A stretch of 64,000 nucleotides of DNA. Origin: Piliocolobus tephrosceles (taxonomy: Eukaryota > Chordata > Mammalia > Primates > Cercopithecidae). The notes beneath the pieces are model-generated. The model was not told where the DNA came from and searched no databases. It saw nothing but the letters and a program-made list of their open reading frames with translations. Below, in pieces: positions 1 to 12,689 of this stretch; position 1 is the first letter of the stretch, and each line of letters opens with the position of its first letter. The position numbers and the translations under genes are program-made. The stretch lies in assembly GCF_002776525.5 (NCBI RefSeq), contig NC_045437.1:137902944-137966943 (forward strand), read 5' to 3'.

Positions 1-1282
1 TTTTTGTGTAGGGGTCTCTTTCGTTGATGTTGATGTTGTTGCTTTCTGTTTGTTAGTGTTTCTTCTAACAGTCAGGACCCTCTTCTGCAGGTCTGCTTCA
101 GTTTGCTGGAAGTCCACTCCAGACCCTGTTTGCTTGGGTGTCACCAGTGGAGGCTGCACAATAGCAAAGATTGCTGCCTACTCCTTCCTCTGGAAGCTTT
201 GGACCAGAGGGGCACTGACCTGTTGCCAGCCAGAGCTCTCCTGAATGAGGCATCTGTCGACACCTGTTGGGAGGTCTCTCCCAGTCGGGAGGCATGGGGA
301 TCAGGGACCCACTTGAGGAGGCAGTCTGTCCCTTAGAGCTGATGTGCTGCGCTGGGACAATCCCCCTTGTCAAGATCAGTTGTTCTCTTCAGAGCTGGCA
401 AGTAGGAAAGATTAAATCCACTGAAGCTGTGCCCACAGCTGCCCCTTCCCCCAGGTGCCCTGAACCAGGAAGTTGAGAGTTTTATCTGTAAGCCCCTGAC
501 TGGGGCTGCTGCCTTTCCTTCAGAGTTGCCCTGCCCAGTGAGGAGGAATCTAGAGAAGCAGTCTGGCCACAGCTGCTTTGCTATGCTGTGGTAAATTCTG
601 CCCAGTCCAAACTTCCCAATCTTCTTAGCACTGTCAGGGGAAAACTGCCTATTAAAGCCTCAGTAACGACGGACGCCTCTCCCCACACCAAGCTTAGTCG
701 TCCCAGGTCAACTTTAGACTGCTGTGCTGGCAGTGAGAATTTCAAGTCAGTAGTTCTTAGTTTGCTGGCTTCTGTGGTAGTGGGACTCGCTGAGCAAGAC
801 CACTTGGCTGCCTGGCTTCAGCCCCCTTTCCAGGGGAGTGAATGTTTCTCTCTCACTGGGGTTCCGGGAACCACTGGGGTATGAAAAAACCTCCTGTAGC
901 TAGTTTGGTGTCCGCCCAAACAGCTGCCTAAATTTGTCCTTGAAACCCAGGGCTCTTATGGTCTAGGCACACAAGGGAACCTCCTGATCTGCGATTGCAA
1001 AAACTGGGAAAAGCATAGTAACCCGGCTGGGTAGCACAGTCCCTCAAGGCTTCCCTGGGGTTGGGGAGGGAGGTCCCTCTGCTCCTTGTACTTCCCGGGT
1101 GAAGCAATGCCCCACCCTGCTTCTGCTCACTCTCTGTGGGTTGCAGCCACTGCCTAACCAGTCCCAATGAGATGAACTGGGTACCTCAGTTGGAAACGCA
1201 GAAATCACCCATCTTCTGCATTGGTCTCGCTGGGAGATGAAGACTGGAGCTACTTGTATTTGGCTGTCTTGGCCTCTCCTGA
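1..1282 (-). mobile_element. L1 (L1PA/L1PB-type) 5' UTR, body lies left of window
   Basis: The reverse complement reads as a primate L1 5' untranslated region. It opens near 1282 with a diverged form of the usual L1 head (GGCCAAGACAGCC where active L1s have an AAGATGGCC YY1 core) and runs towards ORF1, which is outside the window. The region is GC-richer than its surroundings, as L1 5' UTRs are. Because the 5' end is preserved, the element may be full length. L1 5' UTRs carry a sense promoter and an antisense promoter; here the antisense direction is the + strand, towards 1283 onwards. The short open frames on both strands are incidental. Confidence 0.85.
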
Positions 1283-1400
1283 TTTTCTTTACTAAATCTG
1301 GTGATCCAAATGCTAATCTCTTCAGAAACACCCTCATAGACACACCCAGAAATAGTGTTTTCTCAGCTGTCTGGGCATCCCTTATTCTAGTCAAGTTGAT
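1283..1400. repeat. Short ancient repeat edge, family unresolved
   Basis: This bridge between the L1 head and the older L1M resembles the edge of a common old primate repeat (it contains a stretch like ACACACCCAGAAATA and ends near GTCAAGTTGATACATA). I cannot name the family by eye. No gene is visible. Confidence 0.3.
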
Positions 1401-3760
1401 ACATAGAATTAACTATCAATTGTTGTTTGCTGATTTTTAAATCAGATTATTGTTGTTTTTGAGTTCTGTAAGTTTCTTATAGTTTTGGATATTCACCCTT
1501 ACCAAACAGATGGCTTGCAAATATTTTCTCTCATTTTGCAGGTTGTCTTTTCATTTTGTTGATTATTTCCTTTGCTGTGCAGTAACTTTTTAGTTTGATA
1601 TAGTCATACTTGTTTACATTTGCTTTTGTTGCCTGTGCTTTTGCTGTCATATCCAAAATATCATTCCCAACAACAATGTCTAGGAGTTTTTTTTTTTTTT
1701 TTTTTTTTCTCCCCTATGTTTTCTTCTAAAAAAGTTTTGGTTTCAGGTTTTACATTTAAGTCTTTAATCCACGTTAAGTTAATTTTGTGTGTAATATAAG
1801 GATATAATTTTATCTTTTTGCATACAGACATCTAGCTTTCTCAACATCATATATTCAACACACTGTCCTTTCCCCATCACGTATACTTGGCACTCTTTTC
1901 AAAGCTTGGTTTACCATATATGTATGGGTTAATTTCTGGGTGCTCTATTCTGCTCCATTTGTCTTTCTGTGTGTATCAGTACCATGCTGTTTTGACTACT
2001 AGAGGTTTGTAATATAATTTGACATTCAGAAACGTGATGCCTCCAAGTTATTTTTTCTTAAGATTATTTTGTCTACTCAAGGTCTTTTGTGGTTCCATAT
2101 ACATTTTAGGATTTTTGTCTATTTCTATGAAAAAAATGACATTAGTATTTTGATAAGGATTGTACTGAATCTGAAGATTGCTTTGGGTAGTATAACCATT
2201 TTAACAAGATTAATTCTTCCAAGCTGTAAACACAGGACATCTTTCCCCTTATTTGCATCTTTTACAATTTCTTTCAAAATGTAACTCCTTGGTTAAACTT
2301 ATTCCTAAGTATTTTATTATGTTTGATGCTATTATAAATGGAATTGTTTTCTTAATATAATTTTTAGATAACTTGTTAGTCTATAGAAAGGCAACTGTTT
2401 TTTATACTAATTTTGCATCCTGCAACTTTACTGAAGTCATTTATTAGCTTTAACAGGTTTTGGGGGAAGTATTCAGGGTTTCCTAGAAATATAATTGTAT
2501 AATTTATAAACAAAGACAATTTAACTTATTTCTTTGCAGTGTAGATACTTTTCATTTATTTCTCTTGCCTAATTGCTCTACCTAGGACTTCTAGTACTAT
2601 GTTAATACAAATAGTGAGATTGGACATTCTTGCTTTGTTGCTGATGTTAGAGGAAAAGCTTTCATCTTTTCACCATTGAAAATAATGTAGACATAGGGTT
2701 GTCATGTATGTTCTTCAGTATGTTGAGGTAAATTCCTTGTATATCTCATTTGTTGAGAGGTTTTTTTTTTTTTTTTATTGTGAAAGGATACCAAATTTTG
2801 TCAAATACTTGTTCTGCATCTATTGGGTGATTGTATAATTTTTAAATTCTCCATTCTGCTAACGTGGTGTACTATGTTTACTGATTTTTATATATAGAAA
2901 CATCTTTGCATCTCTGATATGTTCTTTGACACACTGGTTGTTCAGTAGTGTGCTTTTTACATATTTGTATTTTTTCAAAATTTCTCCTTTTATTGAATTT
3001 GAGTTTTATATCATTGTGGTTGAAAAATACATTTGATAGTATTTAAAGCTTCAAATTTGTTAATATTTGTTTGGTGGCCCCACATATAATCTATTCTGGA
3101 GAATGTCCCATATGTACTTGGGAAGAGTGTGTATTCTTCTCTTTGGATGGAATGTGCTGCATATGTATCTGTTAGGTCTATTTGGTCTATAGGGTTATTC
3201 AAGTTTTATCTGAATGATCTATCTGTTGTTGAAGGGGGCATTGAAACTCCCTGCTATTATTGTATTTCTATTTCTCCCTTAGGTTTTAGGCAATCTTTGC
3301 TTTATATATTTAGGTGCTACTGTGTTGGCTGCATATATGTTTATAATTCTTATATTGTCTCGATGAATTGACCCTTTTTATTATATAGTAATTTTCCCTG
3401 TCTCCTGTGACAGATTTTGACTGAGTTCATTTTGTCTAATAGAAATATAGCCACCCTTGCTCCTTTTGGTTTTCATTTGCTTGGAATATCTTTTTCCATC
3501 TCATCATTTTCAGCCTATGTGTGTCCTAGGATTTAAATTAGTCTTTTATGAGCAGCATATTGTTGAATCTTAGTTTTCTTTTTATCATTTCACTCTGCAT
3601 CTTTTGACTGGCAAATTTAATCCATTTATATTTAAAATAATTATTAAATGGTAAGGACTTACTACTGCAATTTTATTGTTTATGACATTTTAATTTCCTT
3701 TTTCATCTCTTGCGATTTGCTGTTATTTGTTTTGTAACAGAATGCTTTGATTCCTTTATC
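1400..3760 (-). mobile_element. Ancient L1M (L1MA-like), ORF2 section, left half
   Basis: The reverse complement matches the ORF2 body of an old mammalian L1, running from reverse-transcriptase-side sequence near 1500-2500 back to endonuclease-side sequence near 3000-3700. The reading frame is destroyed by stops and poly-T tracts (1687-1708, 2761-2776). The element is interrupted at about 3760 by a younger L1 and resumes near 5830. Confidence 0.75.
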
Positions 3761-3761
3761 T

Positions 3762-5346
3762 TTATTAAGTTTAATGGTACATGTGCAGGATGTGAAGGTT
3801 TGTTACATATGTAAACACATGTCATGGGGATTTGTTGTGTAGATTATTTCATCAGTCAAATAGTAAGCCTACTATCCATTAGTTATTTTTGCTGATCTGT
3901 TCCCTCCTCCCAGCCTCTACCCTTCAGTAGGACCCAGTCAGTGTGCATTGTTTCCCTCTATGCATCCATGTGTTCTCATCATTTAGCTCCCATTTATAAG
4001 TGAGAATATGTGGTATTTGGTTTTCTGTTCCTGCATTAGTTTGCTAAGGATGATGGCCTCCAGCTCTGTCCATGTCCTTGTAAAGTTACAGTTGCATAGA
4101 CATTTTCTTTATCCAGTCTACCATTGATGGGCATTTAGGTTGATTCCATGTCTTTGCTATTTTGAATAGTGCTATTTTGAACATATGTGTGCATGTGTCT
4201 TTATAATAGAATGGTTTATATTCCTGTAGGTATATACTCAGTAATACCATTACTGGGTAATCCTGTTACTAGGTCTTTGAGGAATCACCACAGTGTCTTT
4301 CATAATGGTTGACTGCAATCCCACCAACAGTGTAAAAGTGTTCCTTTTTCTCTGCAACCTTGCCAGCATCTATTTTTTTTTTTTTTTGACATTTTAATAA
4401 TAACCATTCTGACTGGCATGAGATTGTATCTCATTGTGGTTTTGCTTTGAATTTCTCTAATGGTCAGTCATGTTGAGATTTTTTTCATATGCTTATTGGC
4501 TGCACATATGTCATCTTTTGATAAGTGTGTGTTCATGTCCTTTGCCAACTTTTTAATGGGTTTTTTCTTGCAAATTTGTTTAAGTTCCGTATAGTTCGTG
4601 GATATTACACTTCCATCGAGTGCATCGATTGCAAACTTTTTCTCCCATTCTCTAGGTTGTCTGTTTACTCTGTTGATAGTTTATTTTGCTGTGCAGAAGC
4701 TCTTTAGTTTAATTAGATCCCATTTGTCAATTTTGGCTTTAGCTGCAATTGCTTTTTGAGTTTTGTCATGAAGTCTTTGACCATCCCTGTGTCCTGAATG
4801 GTACTACCTAGGTTTTCTTGTAGTGTTTTTATGGTTTTGGGTTTTACATATAAGTCTTTAATCCATATTGAGTTGATTTTTGTAAATGGTGTAAGAAAGG
4901 GGGTCAGTTTCAATTTTCTGCATATGGCTCACCAGTTCTCTTAGCACCATTTATTAAATAGAAAATTATTTCCCCATTCTTCTTTTGGTCAGGTTTGTTG
5001 AAGATCAGATGGATGCAGGTGTGTAGTCTGATTTCTGGGTTGTGTCTGTTCTTGTACCAGTACTATGCTGTTTTGTTTACTGTAGCCCTGTAGTATAGTT
5101 TGAAGTCAGGTAGAGTGATGCTTCCAGTTTTTCTCTTTCGCTTAGGATTGACTTGGCTATTCTAGCTCTTTTTTGGTTCCATAAGAATTTTGAAATAGTT
5201 TTTCTCTAGTTCTGTGAAGACTGTCAATGGTAGTTTAATGGGAATAGCATTGAATCTATAAATTGCTTTGGGCAGTATGATCATTTTCAAGATAATGACT
5301 CTTCCTATCCATAAACCTGAAAGTATTTTCCATTTGCTTGTGTCAT
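3762..5346 (-). mobile_element. Younger L1, 3' part of a twin-primed insertion
   Basis: The left edge (near 3762-3830) is the L1 3' terminus read backwards, with the usual GGTTTGTTACATATGTA-like tail. ORF2 sequence then runs rightwards in antisense. At 5346-5348 the orientation flips to sense. The 3' part stops at the ORF2 position equivalent to ACACAAGCAAATGG. The host sequence on both sides is the older L1M. A possible target duplication TTTATCTTT occurs at 3755-3763 and 5843-5851. Confidence 0.8.
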
Positions 5347-5829
5347 ATGTATTGAAGGAACATACCTCAAAATAACAAGCCAGTCAATATGATACTGAGT
5401 GGGAAAAAGCGGCATTCTCCCTGAAAACTGGCACAAGTCAATGATGTCCTCTCTCACCACCCCTAGTCAACATAGTATTAAAAATTCTGTCTAGGGCAAG
5501 CAGGCAAGATAAAGAAATATGGGGTATTCAAAGAGGAAGATGGGTTATTAAACTATCTTTTTTTTTTTTTGCAGATGACATGATCCCATATCTAGAAAAC
5601 CCCTCACATCTCAGCCCAAAACTTTCTTAAGCTATTAAGCGACTTCAGCAAAGTCTCAGAATACAAAATAAATGTGCAAATGTCACTAGAATTTCTATAC
5701 ACCAACAACAGACAGGCAGAGAACTAAAGCACAAAAGAACTCCCATTCATAATTGCCACAAAAAGAATAAAATACCTAGTAATACAGCTAACAAGGGAAA
5801 TGAAGGGAGAACTACAAACTACTGCTCAG
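5347..5829 (+). mobile_element. Inverted 5' segment of the same twin-primed L1
   Basis: This block is L1 ORF2 in sense orientation, from the GTATTGAAGGAAC position to ACTACTGCTCAG. Those ORF2 coordinates lie directly upstream of the 3' part at 3762-5346, with only about 13-15 bases of ORF2 missing between them. The order (5' segment inverted, its internal-priming end on the outside) is the standard twin-priming product. A small internal deletion is visible near 5375, and stops break the frame. Confidence 0.8.
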
Positions 5830-8390
5830 TGTTTCTTTTCTGTTTATCTTTGGTGTACTTCCTATTTTGTTTTCCTCTGTGGCTATCATGAGGCTTACAT
5901 AAAATATTCTTAGTTATAACAATCTATTTTAAAATAAAAACTTATTCATGTATACAAACTCTACATTTTACTCCTCCATCCACCAAACACACATTGTATG
6001 CTATTGGTGTTATATTTTACACATTTTTATGTTATGTATCTTTTAACAAATTTTCATAGTTACAGTCATTTATTCTTTTGGCTTTTAACTTTTATACTAG
6101 AGTTAAAAGTGACTTATGTACAGCTATTATAGTATTAAAGTATTCTGAATTTAAGTTTACCTTACTATGTTTTCATTTTGTAAGTTTTATTACTTAACAT
6201 CCTTTTGTTTCAGCTAAGGAACTCTCTTTAGTATTTCCTGTAAAACACATTTAGTGGTGATATATTCCCTCAGCTTTTATTTGTCTTAGAATATCATTTT
6301 CTTTTCTTATTTCTGAAGGGCAGCTTTGCTGATTATAACATTCTTAGTTGGCAGTTTTTGTTTTGTTTTTCAGCCCATTGAATATATTATTCCTCTCCCC
6401 CGGCCTGCAAAAGTTCTGCTGGAAAATTTGCTGATAGCCTAATAGATACTCCTGTGTATGTGGTAAGTCACTTTTCTTTCACTGTTTTCAAAATTCTCTG
6501 TCATAACTTTTGACAATCTGATGGTAAGGTTTCTCTAAGTAATCTTCTTTTGATTAATATAGAGTGGGGATCTGAAAGCTTCATGAATCTACATTTAGTA
6601 TTGCTCTGAAGATTTTGGGAAGTGGCCATGTTATTCTTTAAATGAGCTTTCTACATTTTTTCTCTTTCTAGCATATTTCTGGAACTCTTATAATGCATAT
6701 ATTCATTTGTTGGGTGGTTCCCATATGTCCTATACGCTTTCTTGATTCTTTCTCATTCTTTTCTTTTCTTTTTGTTCCTCTAACTGGCTAATTTAAAATG
6801 ACCTGTCCTTCTATTCACTGATTCTTTCTTTTTCATGATCAAGTATGATATTCAAGCTTTCTATTAATTTTTTTCAATTGCCAATGTATTTTTCAGTTCT
6901 GGGATTTCTGTTTGATTCTCTTTATGGTGTTTATTTCTTCACTACATTTCTCTTTTTCCCTAAATCATTTTCCTGATTTTGTTTGTTTTTCTATTTGTGT
7001 TTTCTTACATCTCATCTCATTGAGCATATTTAAAATGAATACTTTGAATTGTTTGTCAGGCAATTTGTAGATCTTCAATTTTTTGTGTTGGCTACTGGAG
7101 CTCTGTTCTTTTTGTGGTGTCATATTTGCTTGATTCTTTGTGATTCATGTAGGCTTGCATCAGTGTTCGTGCATTTGAAGGAGCAAACATCTCTATTTCT
7201 TATAGTCTGGTTTCTGCAGATAATGACCTTATTCTATCAGGTCCTCTTACTGATGAAATTGCCTCTTGGGAATGCAGTAAAGTGGTTTTGTGGTTAAGTT
7301 ATGTGGCTGCCTCTGGGTCTGCAATGAAGTCTATGGCTCCTAGGCTTGCTATCAGGCATTTATGGATCCTGCATGGTCTCTGGGTAGATGGAACTGTCTG
7401 CAGGACATTGGTCAGTAGGGCTAGTGCTGGGGAAAGGGTCCATTTCAGGGTCAAGATTTGGGTCCACAGATGGTGGGCCTGATACCAGTTGTACACATGG
7501 GGGTGGCTCATACTGGGTCACAGGGTACATCCATGGACAATCAGATATGGTCCTGCAGTGTGGCTGATGGGCGACAATGGAATCACAGGGCTGCTTCAGT
7601 GTTGACAGCTGGTACTGATATGTACAGGCCTGTCTTTGGGGATGGGTATACCTCCTTCTGGGTTCCCGGGCAGCAGGACTGGCCCCAGATCTCAATGGAG
7701 TGTAGCCAGTACTGGGTCATAGGGCCAGTGGAACTGCAGTGGAACCTACATTGGCATTCCTGCCTTTGACTCAGTCTTTCCTTAGGGCTCTGTGGGGAAT
7801 GTGCTCCTCCATGTACTCCCCTCTGAAGTGAAGGCAATACTGCTCCTAGACTCCAACTGAAAAGGGCTAGAACCAAATCACAGGGCAAGTTTCAAATCTG
7901 CAGTCAAATTAGGTTGGCAAGCCTGTCTCCAGGGCAAGGATGGTTGTATCTCCTTCTGGGTTTGGCAAGCAGGATTCTTCCAGATGACAGCTGGGAGTTG
8001 GACTTGGTTTACAGGCCCCTTCATAATCCACAGCTGGTAATGAGGTTAACAAGCCTGTTACCCAAGGCACAAGCAGATGTGCCTCCAACCAGCTCCCTTT
8101 GTGGAAAGCTCAAGTGACAAAACTGTAGCTGAGTCCATGGGGGTACAGGACTGTTTCCAGGTCTGTATCTGAGACTACTGTGGGCAATCCTTCTGTGCAG
8201 GTTCAAGCCTGCCTTCTCAAAAGTGACCCTCTTATGTCTTTGACTCTACTAAGGTATTGCATCCTCCTACCTGGATCTCCAAGCTACAACAAACCATTTT
8301 TGTCCCCGTATCACTGATAAATTGTTGTTTTGGGGGGACACAAACAGGAGACTTCCTGTTCCATCATCTTTCTGACATCCCTCTCCCTAA
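5830..8390 (-). mobile_element. Ancient L1M, right half: ORF1 side and 5' region
   Basis: This continues the L1M from 3760. Around 5880 it has the L1M section read backwards with ATGAGGCTTACATAAAA, around 6550-7080 the ORF1-side sequence (coiled-coil coding in intact copies), and from about 7200 to 8390 a GC-richer repetitive 5' region with repeated TGGG/CAGG phrases. No intact ORF1 remains. Open frames near 7282-7888 on both strands follow from the low stop density of the 5' region. Confidence 0.65.
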
Positions 8391-9187
8391 AACCAGTTGT
8401 ATTTCTATACACCGGAAATGAACAATCTGAAAAGAAAATCGAAAAAACAGTTCCACTGACATCAAAAATAATTTAAAGCTACAATTTTAAAGATAAAGTC
8501 CAATACTTTTACACTGAAACCTACAAATAATTGTCAAAATAAATTGAGGCAGATTTAAATAAATTGATATTTCATATACATGGGATAGAAGATTTAATAT
8601 TGTTGAGGTAGCAGTACTCCCCAAATGGATCTGCAGATTCAGTGAATTTCTTATTAAATCTACAATTTTGTTTTTTTCAGAAGTAAATAAGACCATAATA
8701 AAATTTATATGAAAATGCAAGGGGCCCTGGATAACCAAACAGCATGGAAAATGTTAACTTACAATTCCATATTTCAAGACTTACTACAAAATTGTAATAA
8801 TCAAGACAGTGTAGTAGTGCCACAAGAATAGGCATAGTGACCAATGTAATAAAATTGAGAATTCAGAAATAAACCCATACATCCATGGTCAACTAAATAT
8901 TTATAATACTGTCAAAACCATTCAATGGGGTAAATAATCATCTTCTCAACATATGATAATGAGACAGCTGAATATCTAGATGCAAAACAATTTGGACTTT
9001 TATCTCACATTATGTATAAAAATTAGCTCAAATTTACAGGGCTAAATCAAACAGCTAGAACTATAAAACTCTTAGAAGGAAACATAGCTATAAATCTGTG
9101 TTACTGTAATTTAGGCAGCAGTTTCTTAAGTGTAACAGCAAAAGCTTAAGCAACTAAAGAAATAAAATGGATACAGTGAATATTATC
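8390..9187 (+). mobile_element. Ancient L1M ORF2 fragment, sense
   Basis: Sequence such as TTGTATTTCTATACACC at the start and AACCCATACATCCATGGTCAAC later is typical of old L1 ORF2 in sense orientation. It abuts head-to-head the 5' end of the minus-strand L1M at 8390. It is interrupted by an Alu at 9201 and resumes for about 25 bases after it. Confidence 0.7.
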
Positions 9188-9200
9188 AAAATGTTAAACT

Positions 9201-9498
9201 TTTTATTTTTTTTTGGAGACGGAGTTTCACTCTTGTTGCCCAGGCTGGAGTGCAATAGTGCAATCTTGGCTCACCACAACCCCCGCCTCCCAGGTTCAAG
9301 TGATTCTCCTGCATGAGCCTCCCAAGTAGCTGGGATTACAGGCATGTGCCACCACGCCCAGCTAATTTTCTATTTTTAGTAGAGATGGGGTTTCTTCATG
9401 TTGGTCAGGCTGGTCTCGGACTCTCAACCTCAGGTGAATCACCCACCTCGGCCTCCCAAAGTGCTAGGATTACAGGTATGAGCCACCGTGCCCGGCCC
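9201..9498 (-). mobile_element. Alu (AluS-like), antisense
   Basis: Full-length Alu read backwards: oligo-T, GGAGACGGAGTTTCACTC, both arms, ending CCGTGCCCGGCC. Target duplication AAAATGTTAAACT (9188-9200) versus AAAATGTTTAACT (9499-9511), one mismatch. It sits inside the L1M fragment. The open frame 9313-9522 is only antisense Alu. Confidence 0.95.
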
Positions 9499-9536
9499 AA
9501 AATGTTTAACTTCTGTGCATGAAAAGACACCATTGA

Positions 9537-9775
9537 GGGAGAGGTTCCAAGAAGGCTGACTAGAAGCAACTTGTATATGCTACTGTCATGGAGAGGAGAC
9601 AGAGTGATGAGTAAACACTAGCTCTTCAAGAGGATTATCTGGGAAGCCATATTGTGATTCATCAAGGAAGTATCAGTGACCCATAGAGAGCAGAGAGGAG
9701 TGAGGCAAAACAATCACTCACCCAGGATTGGAGCAGAGGCAAGGGAGGTTACCCACCTACCACCTACCAATTTAA
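9537..9775 (+). mobile_element. L1 5' end, sense (L1MA/L1PB-like)
   Basis: The stretch begins GAGGGAGAGGTTCCAAGAAGG and resembles the first about 240 bases of an old primate L1 5' UTR in sense orientation. It is followed not by the rest of the 5' UTR but by ORF2-side L1M sequence, so either an internal deletion or two abutting insertions are present. Confidence 0.55.
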
Positions 9776-11605
9776 TTTGTGAATAACCTGTACACTGAGA
9801 AGTATAAGAAATTGAAGACACACATAAATGGAAATATACTCAATATTCATACATTGGAAAACTTAATATTGTTAAAATGTTCATCTTACTCAAAGTGATC
9901 TACAGCTTCAATGAAATTTCTATCAAAATTCCAGTGTCAGTTTTCACAGGAATAAAAAACAAATCCTAAAATTCGTATGGAAATAGAAAAGACCTCAAAG
10001 AGCCAAAGCAATCCTGAGAGAAAAGAACACAGCTAAAGACGTTACAATTTCTGATTTCAAAATATATTATAAAGTCATTGTAATTAAAACAGCATGGTAC
10101 TAGCATAAAAACAGACACATCAACCAATGGAACAAGATTAGAAAGCCCAGAAATAAACCCAAGAATATATGGTCAATTGATTTTTGAGAAAGCTGCCAAG
10201 AAAACAATGGGGAAAAGTCTCTCTTTAGTAAATGGTGTTGGGAAAACTGGATATCCACAGCAGAAGGATTAAGTTGGACCTTTATCTCACACCATATACA
10301 AAATTACAAAATCTCAACTAAAATGAACAAAAGACTTAAAAGACTTAAAACTCTAAAGCTTCTAGAAGAAAATGTAGAGGAAAATTTCTATAACATCCAT
10401 TTGTGTGATGATTTCTTCAATAGATTCCAAGACCACAGGCAATAAAAGCAAAAATAAACAAATGGAACTCTATCAAAGTAAAACAACTTTTGCACAACAA
10501 AGAAAATAATCGTCAGAATGAAGATACAACCCATGGATTGGGAGAAAATATTTTCAAATCATACATCTGATAATGGACCAATATCCAAAATATATAAGAA
10601 ACTCAAACAACCGAATAGCAAGAAAAAAAAAATTGAAAATGGGCAAAGGATCTGAACAGAAACTTCTCAGAACATGAGATATGAGTGTCCAACAGACATA
10701 TAAAAATGTTCAGCATTAATAATCATCAGAGTAATACAAATTAAAAGTACAGTGAGGTTATCTCTTTACGTTGGTTAGAATGACTATTATTAAAAATACA
10801 AATAATAATAAATGTTTGTGATGATGTGAGCAAAAGGGAAACCTTGTACAGTCTTAGTGGGAAAGCAAATAAATAAATAAGTCACTTTGGAAAATAGTAT
10901 GGAGATTCCTCAAACAACTGTAAATAGAATCACTATATAATCCAGCAATCCAACTTCTGGGTAGATAGCCAAAGGAAGTGAAATAGGTATGTCAAAGAGA
11001 GAGTGCCACTCGCATGTTCATTCCAGCATTAGTCACAATAGTCATGATTATCAGAGCAACCTAAAAGTCCAACAGAAGAATGGATAAAGAAAATGTGGCG
11101 CATATATACACAATGGGATATTGTACAGCCTTTAAAAAGAAGAAAATTGTATCATTCATGATAACATAGATAAATCTGGAGAATGTTATGCTAAGTGGAA
11201 TAATCCAGGTACAGAAAGACACATAGCATATGATCTCTCTTACATATGGAATCTAAAAAAGTTAATCTCATAGAAACAGAGGGTAGAAAGGTGGTTACCA
11301 GAGGCTAGGATGTAGGGAGAGTGACAGGAAAAGGGGAGATGCTGATCAAAGGGTAGAAAGTTTGCTAGAATAAGCTTTAGTGACTTATTGCACTGAATGA
11401 TGACCACAGTTAATAATAAAGCACACTTAAACATTTTTAAAATAATAGATATTTAATGCTGTCACTACCCAAAAAAAAAAAGTTTGTGAGGTGATGAATA
11501 TATTAATTAGCTTGGTCAACGTTTCCAATAGTGTTTACATAGATCAAAACATCACACTGTGTTGCATAAATGAACATTATTATTTCTCAGTTAAAAATAA
11601 ATTTT
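9776..11605 (+). mobile_element. L1M (L1MA-like) ORF2 3' half and 3' UTR
   Basis: Sense L1: the section near 10080-10300 (AGCATGGTACTAGCATAAAAAC) is the RT-downstream part of ORF2, 10900-11240 is the C-terminal coding part with the usual GGATATTGTACAGCC-like phrase, and 11240-11605 is the 3' UTR ending in an A-rich tail. Stops and indels are frequent. Confidence 0.75.
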
Positions 11606-12680
11606 TAAAAACCCACAGATTGGGAGAAAATACTTGGAAATCATATATCTGATTAGGGACTTGTATTTAGAATACATGAAGAACTCTTCCAACTGAATAG
11701 TAAAAGAGCAAACTGCCCACTTAAAAATGGTTAAAGGATTTGAATAGACATTTCTTCAGAGAATATATACAAATGGCCAATCCATACATAAAAATACGCT
11801 CAACATCATCAGTCATTAGGGAAATGCAAATCAAAACCACAATGAGATATCACTTCACATCCACTAGGATGGCTACTATGACATGAATGTCTTTGCTAAA
11901 ACTCATGATGAAATTTAATTGCTATTAAATTAGTGTTAAGAGATGCTGCTGTTGGGAAGTTATTATGCCATGAGAACTCTACCCTCATACATGGATTAAT
12001 GCTGTTACTGCAGGAGTGGGTAATAGCAGGCTCTTTATTTCTGTCTTGTGTGCCAACTTCCACCATGAGATGATTATCGCTAGGTATCAGCACCATGCTC
12101 TTGGAATTTCCAGCCTCCAGAAACATGAGCCAAATAAACTTATTTTCTTTATAAATTACCAGATCTGTTACATTCTGGTGTGGTAGCAGGACACAGACTA
12201 AGACAACGGCTATGACCAGTAAGACAGATGATACCAAATATCAGTGAGGAAACTAGAACTCTAACACATAGTTGATACGGATGTAAAATGGGACAGCCAC
12301 TTTTGTAAATTGGCAGTTCCTAAAAAAGTTGAATTTAGAATTACCATATGAACCAGCAATTCTACTCCTAGGTATACACTCAAGACAGTTAAAAACATGT
12401 TCATACAATAACTTGTATATGAATGTCCACAGATGCATTATTCATAAAAGACAAAAAGCAGAAACAACCCAAATTTCCATAAGCTGCTAAAGCAATAAGC
12501 AAATTTAATATATCTATACAATGGAATATTATCCAGGCCTAAAAAGGAATGAAGTACTGTTACATGCTACAACATGGATAAGCTTTCAAAACATCATTTC
12601 TAAGTGACAGAAGCCAGACACAAAAGCCACAAATTGTGATTCCATTTATTTGAAATATCCATAAAAGATGTAAGCCAAAG
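11606..12680 (+). mobile_element. Older L1M 3' fragment, split by a MaLR LTR
   Basis: Sense ORF2 C-terminal sequence (AAATGCAAATCAAAACCACAATG at 11823) is cut at 11882 and resumes at 12210 (ATACCAAATATCAGTG...), continuing to about 12680 with the tail region ATGGAATATTATCCAGGCC. It is a different copy from the one ending at 11605. Confidence 0.7.
11883..12209 (+). mobile_element. Solo LTR of ERVL-MaLR type (MST/MLT1-like)
   Basis: The block has the MaLR LTR hallmarks: an AACTCATGATGAAATTTAAT phrase near the start, CCTCCAGAAACATGAGCC with AAATAAAC near the end, and a terminus like CAGACTAAGACA. It interrupts L1M sequence and is bracketed by CTATGAC at 11876-11882 and 12210-12216, consistent with the roughly 5-base target duplication of this class. 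Confidence 0.65.
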
Positions 12681-12689
12681 ATAAAATTC

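Noticed and set aside
7282..8206. Cluster of open frames on both strands
   Set aside because: They fall in the GC-rich repetitive 5' region of an L1M and are composition artefacts.
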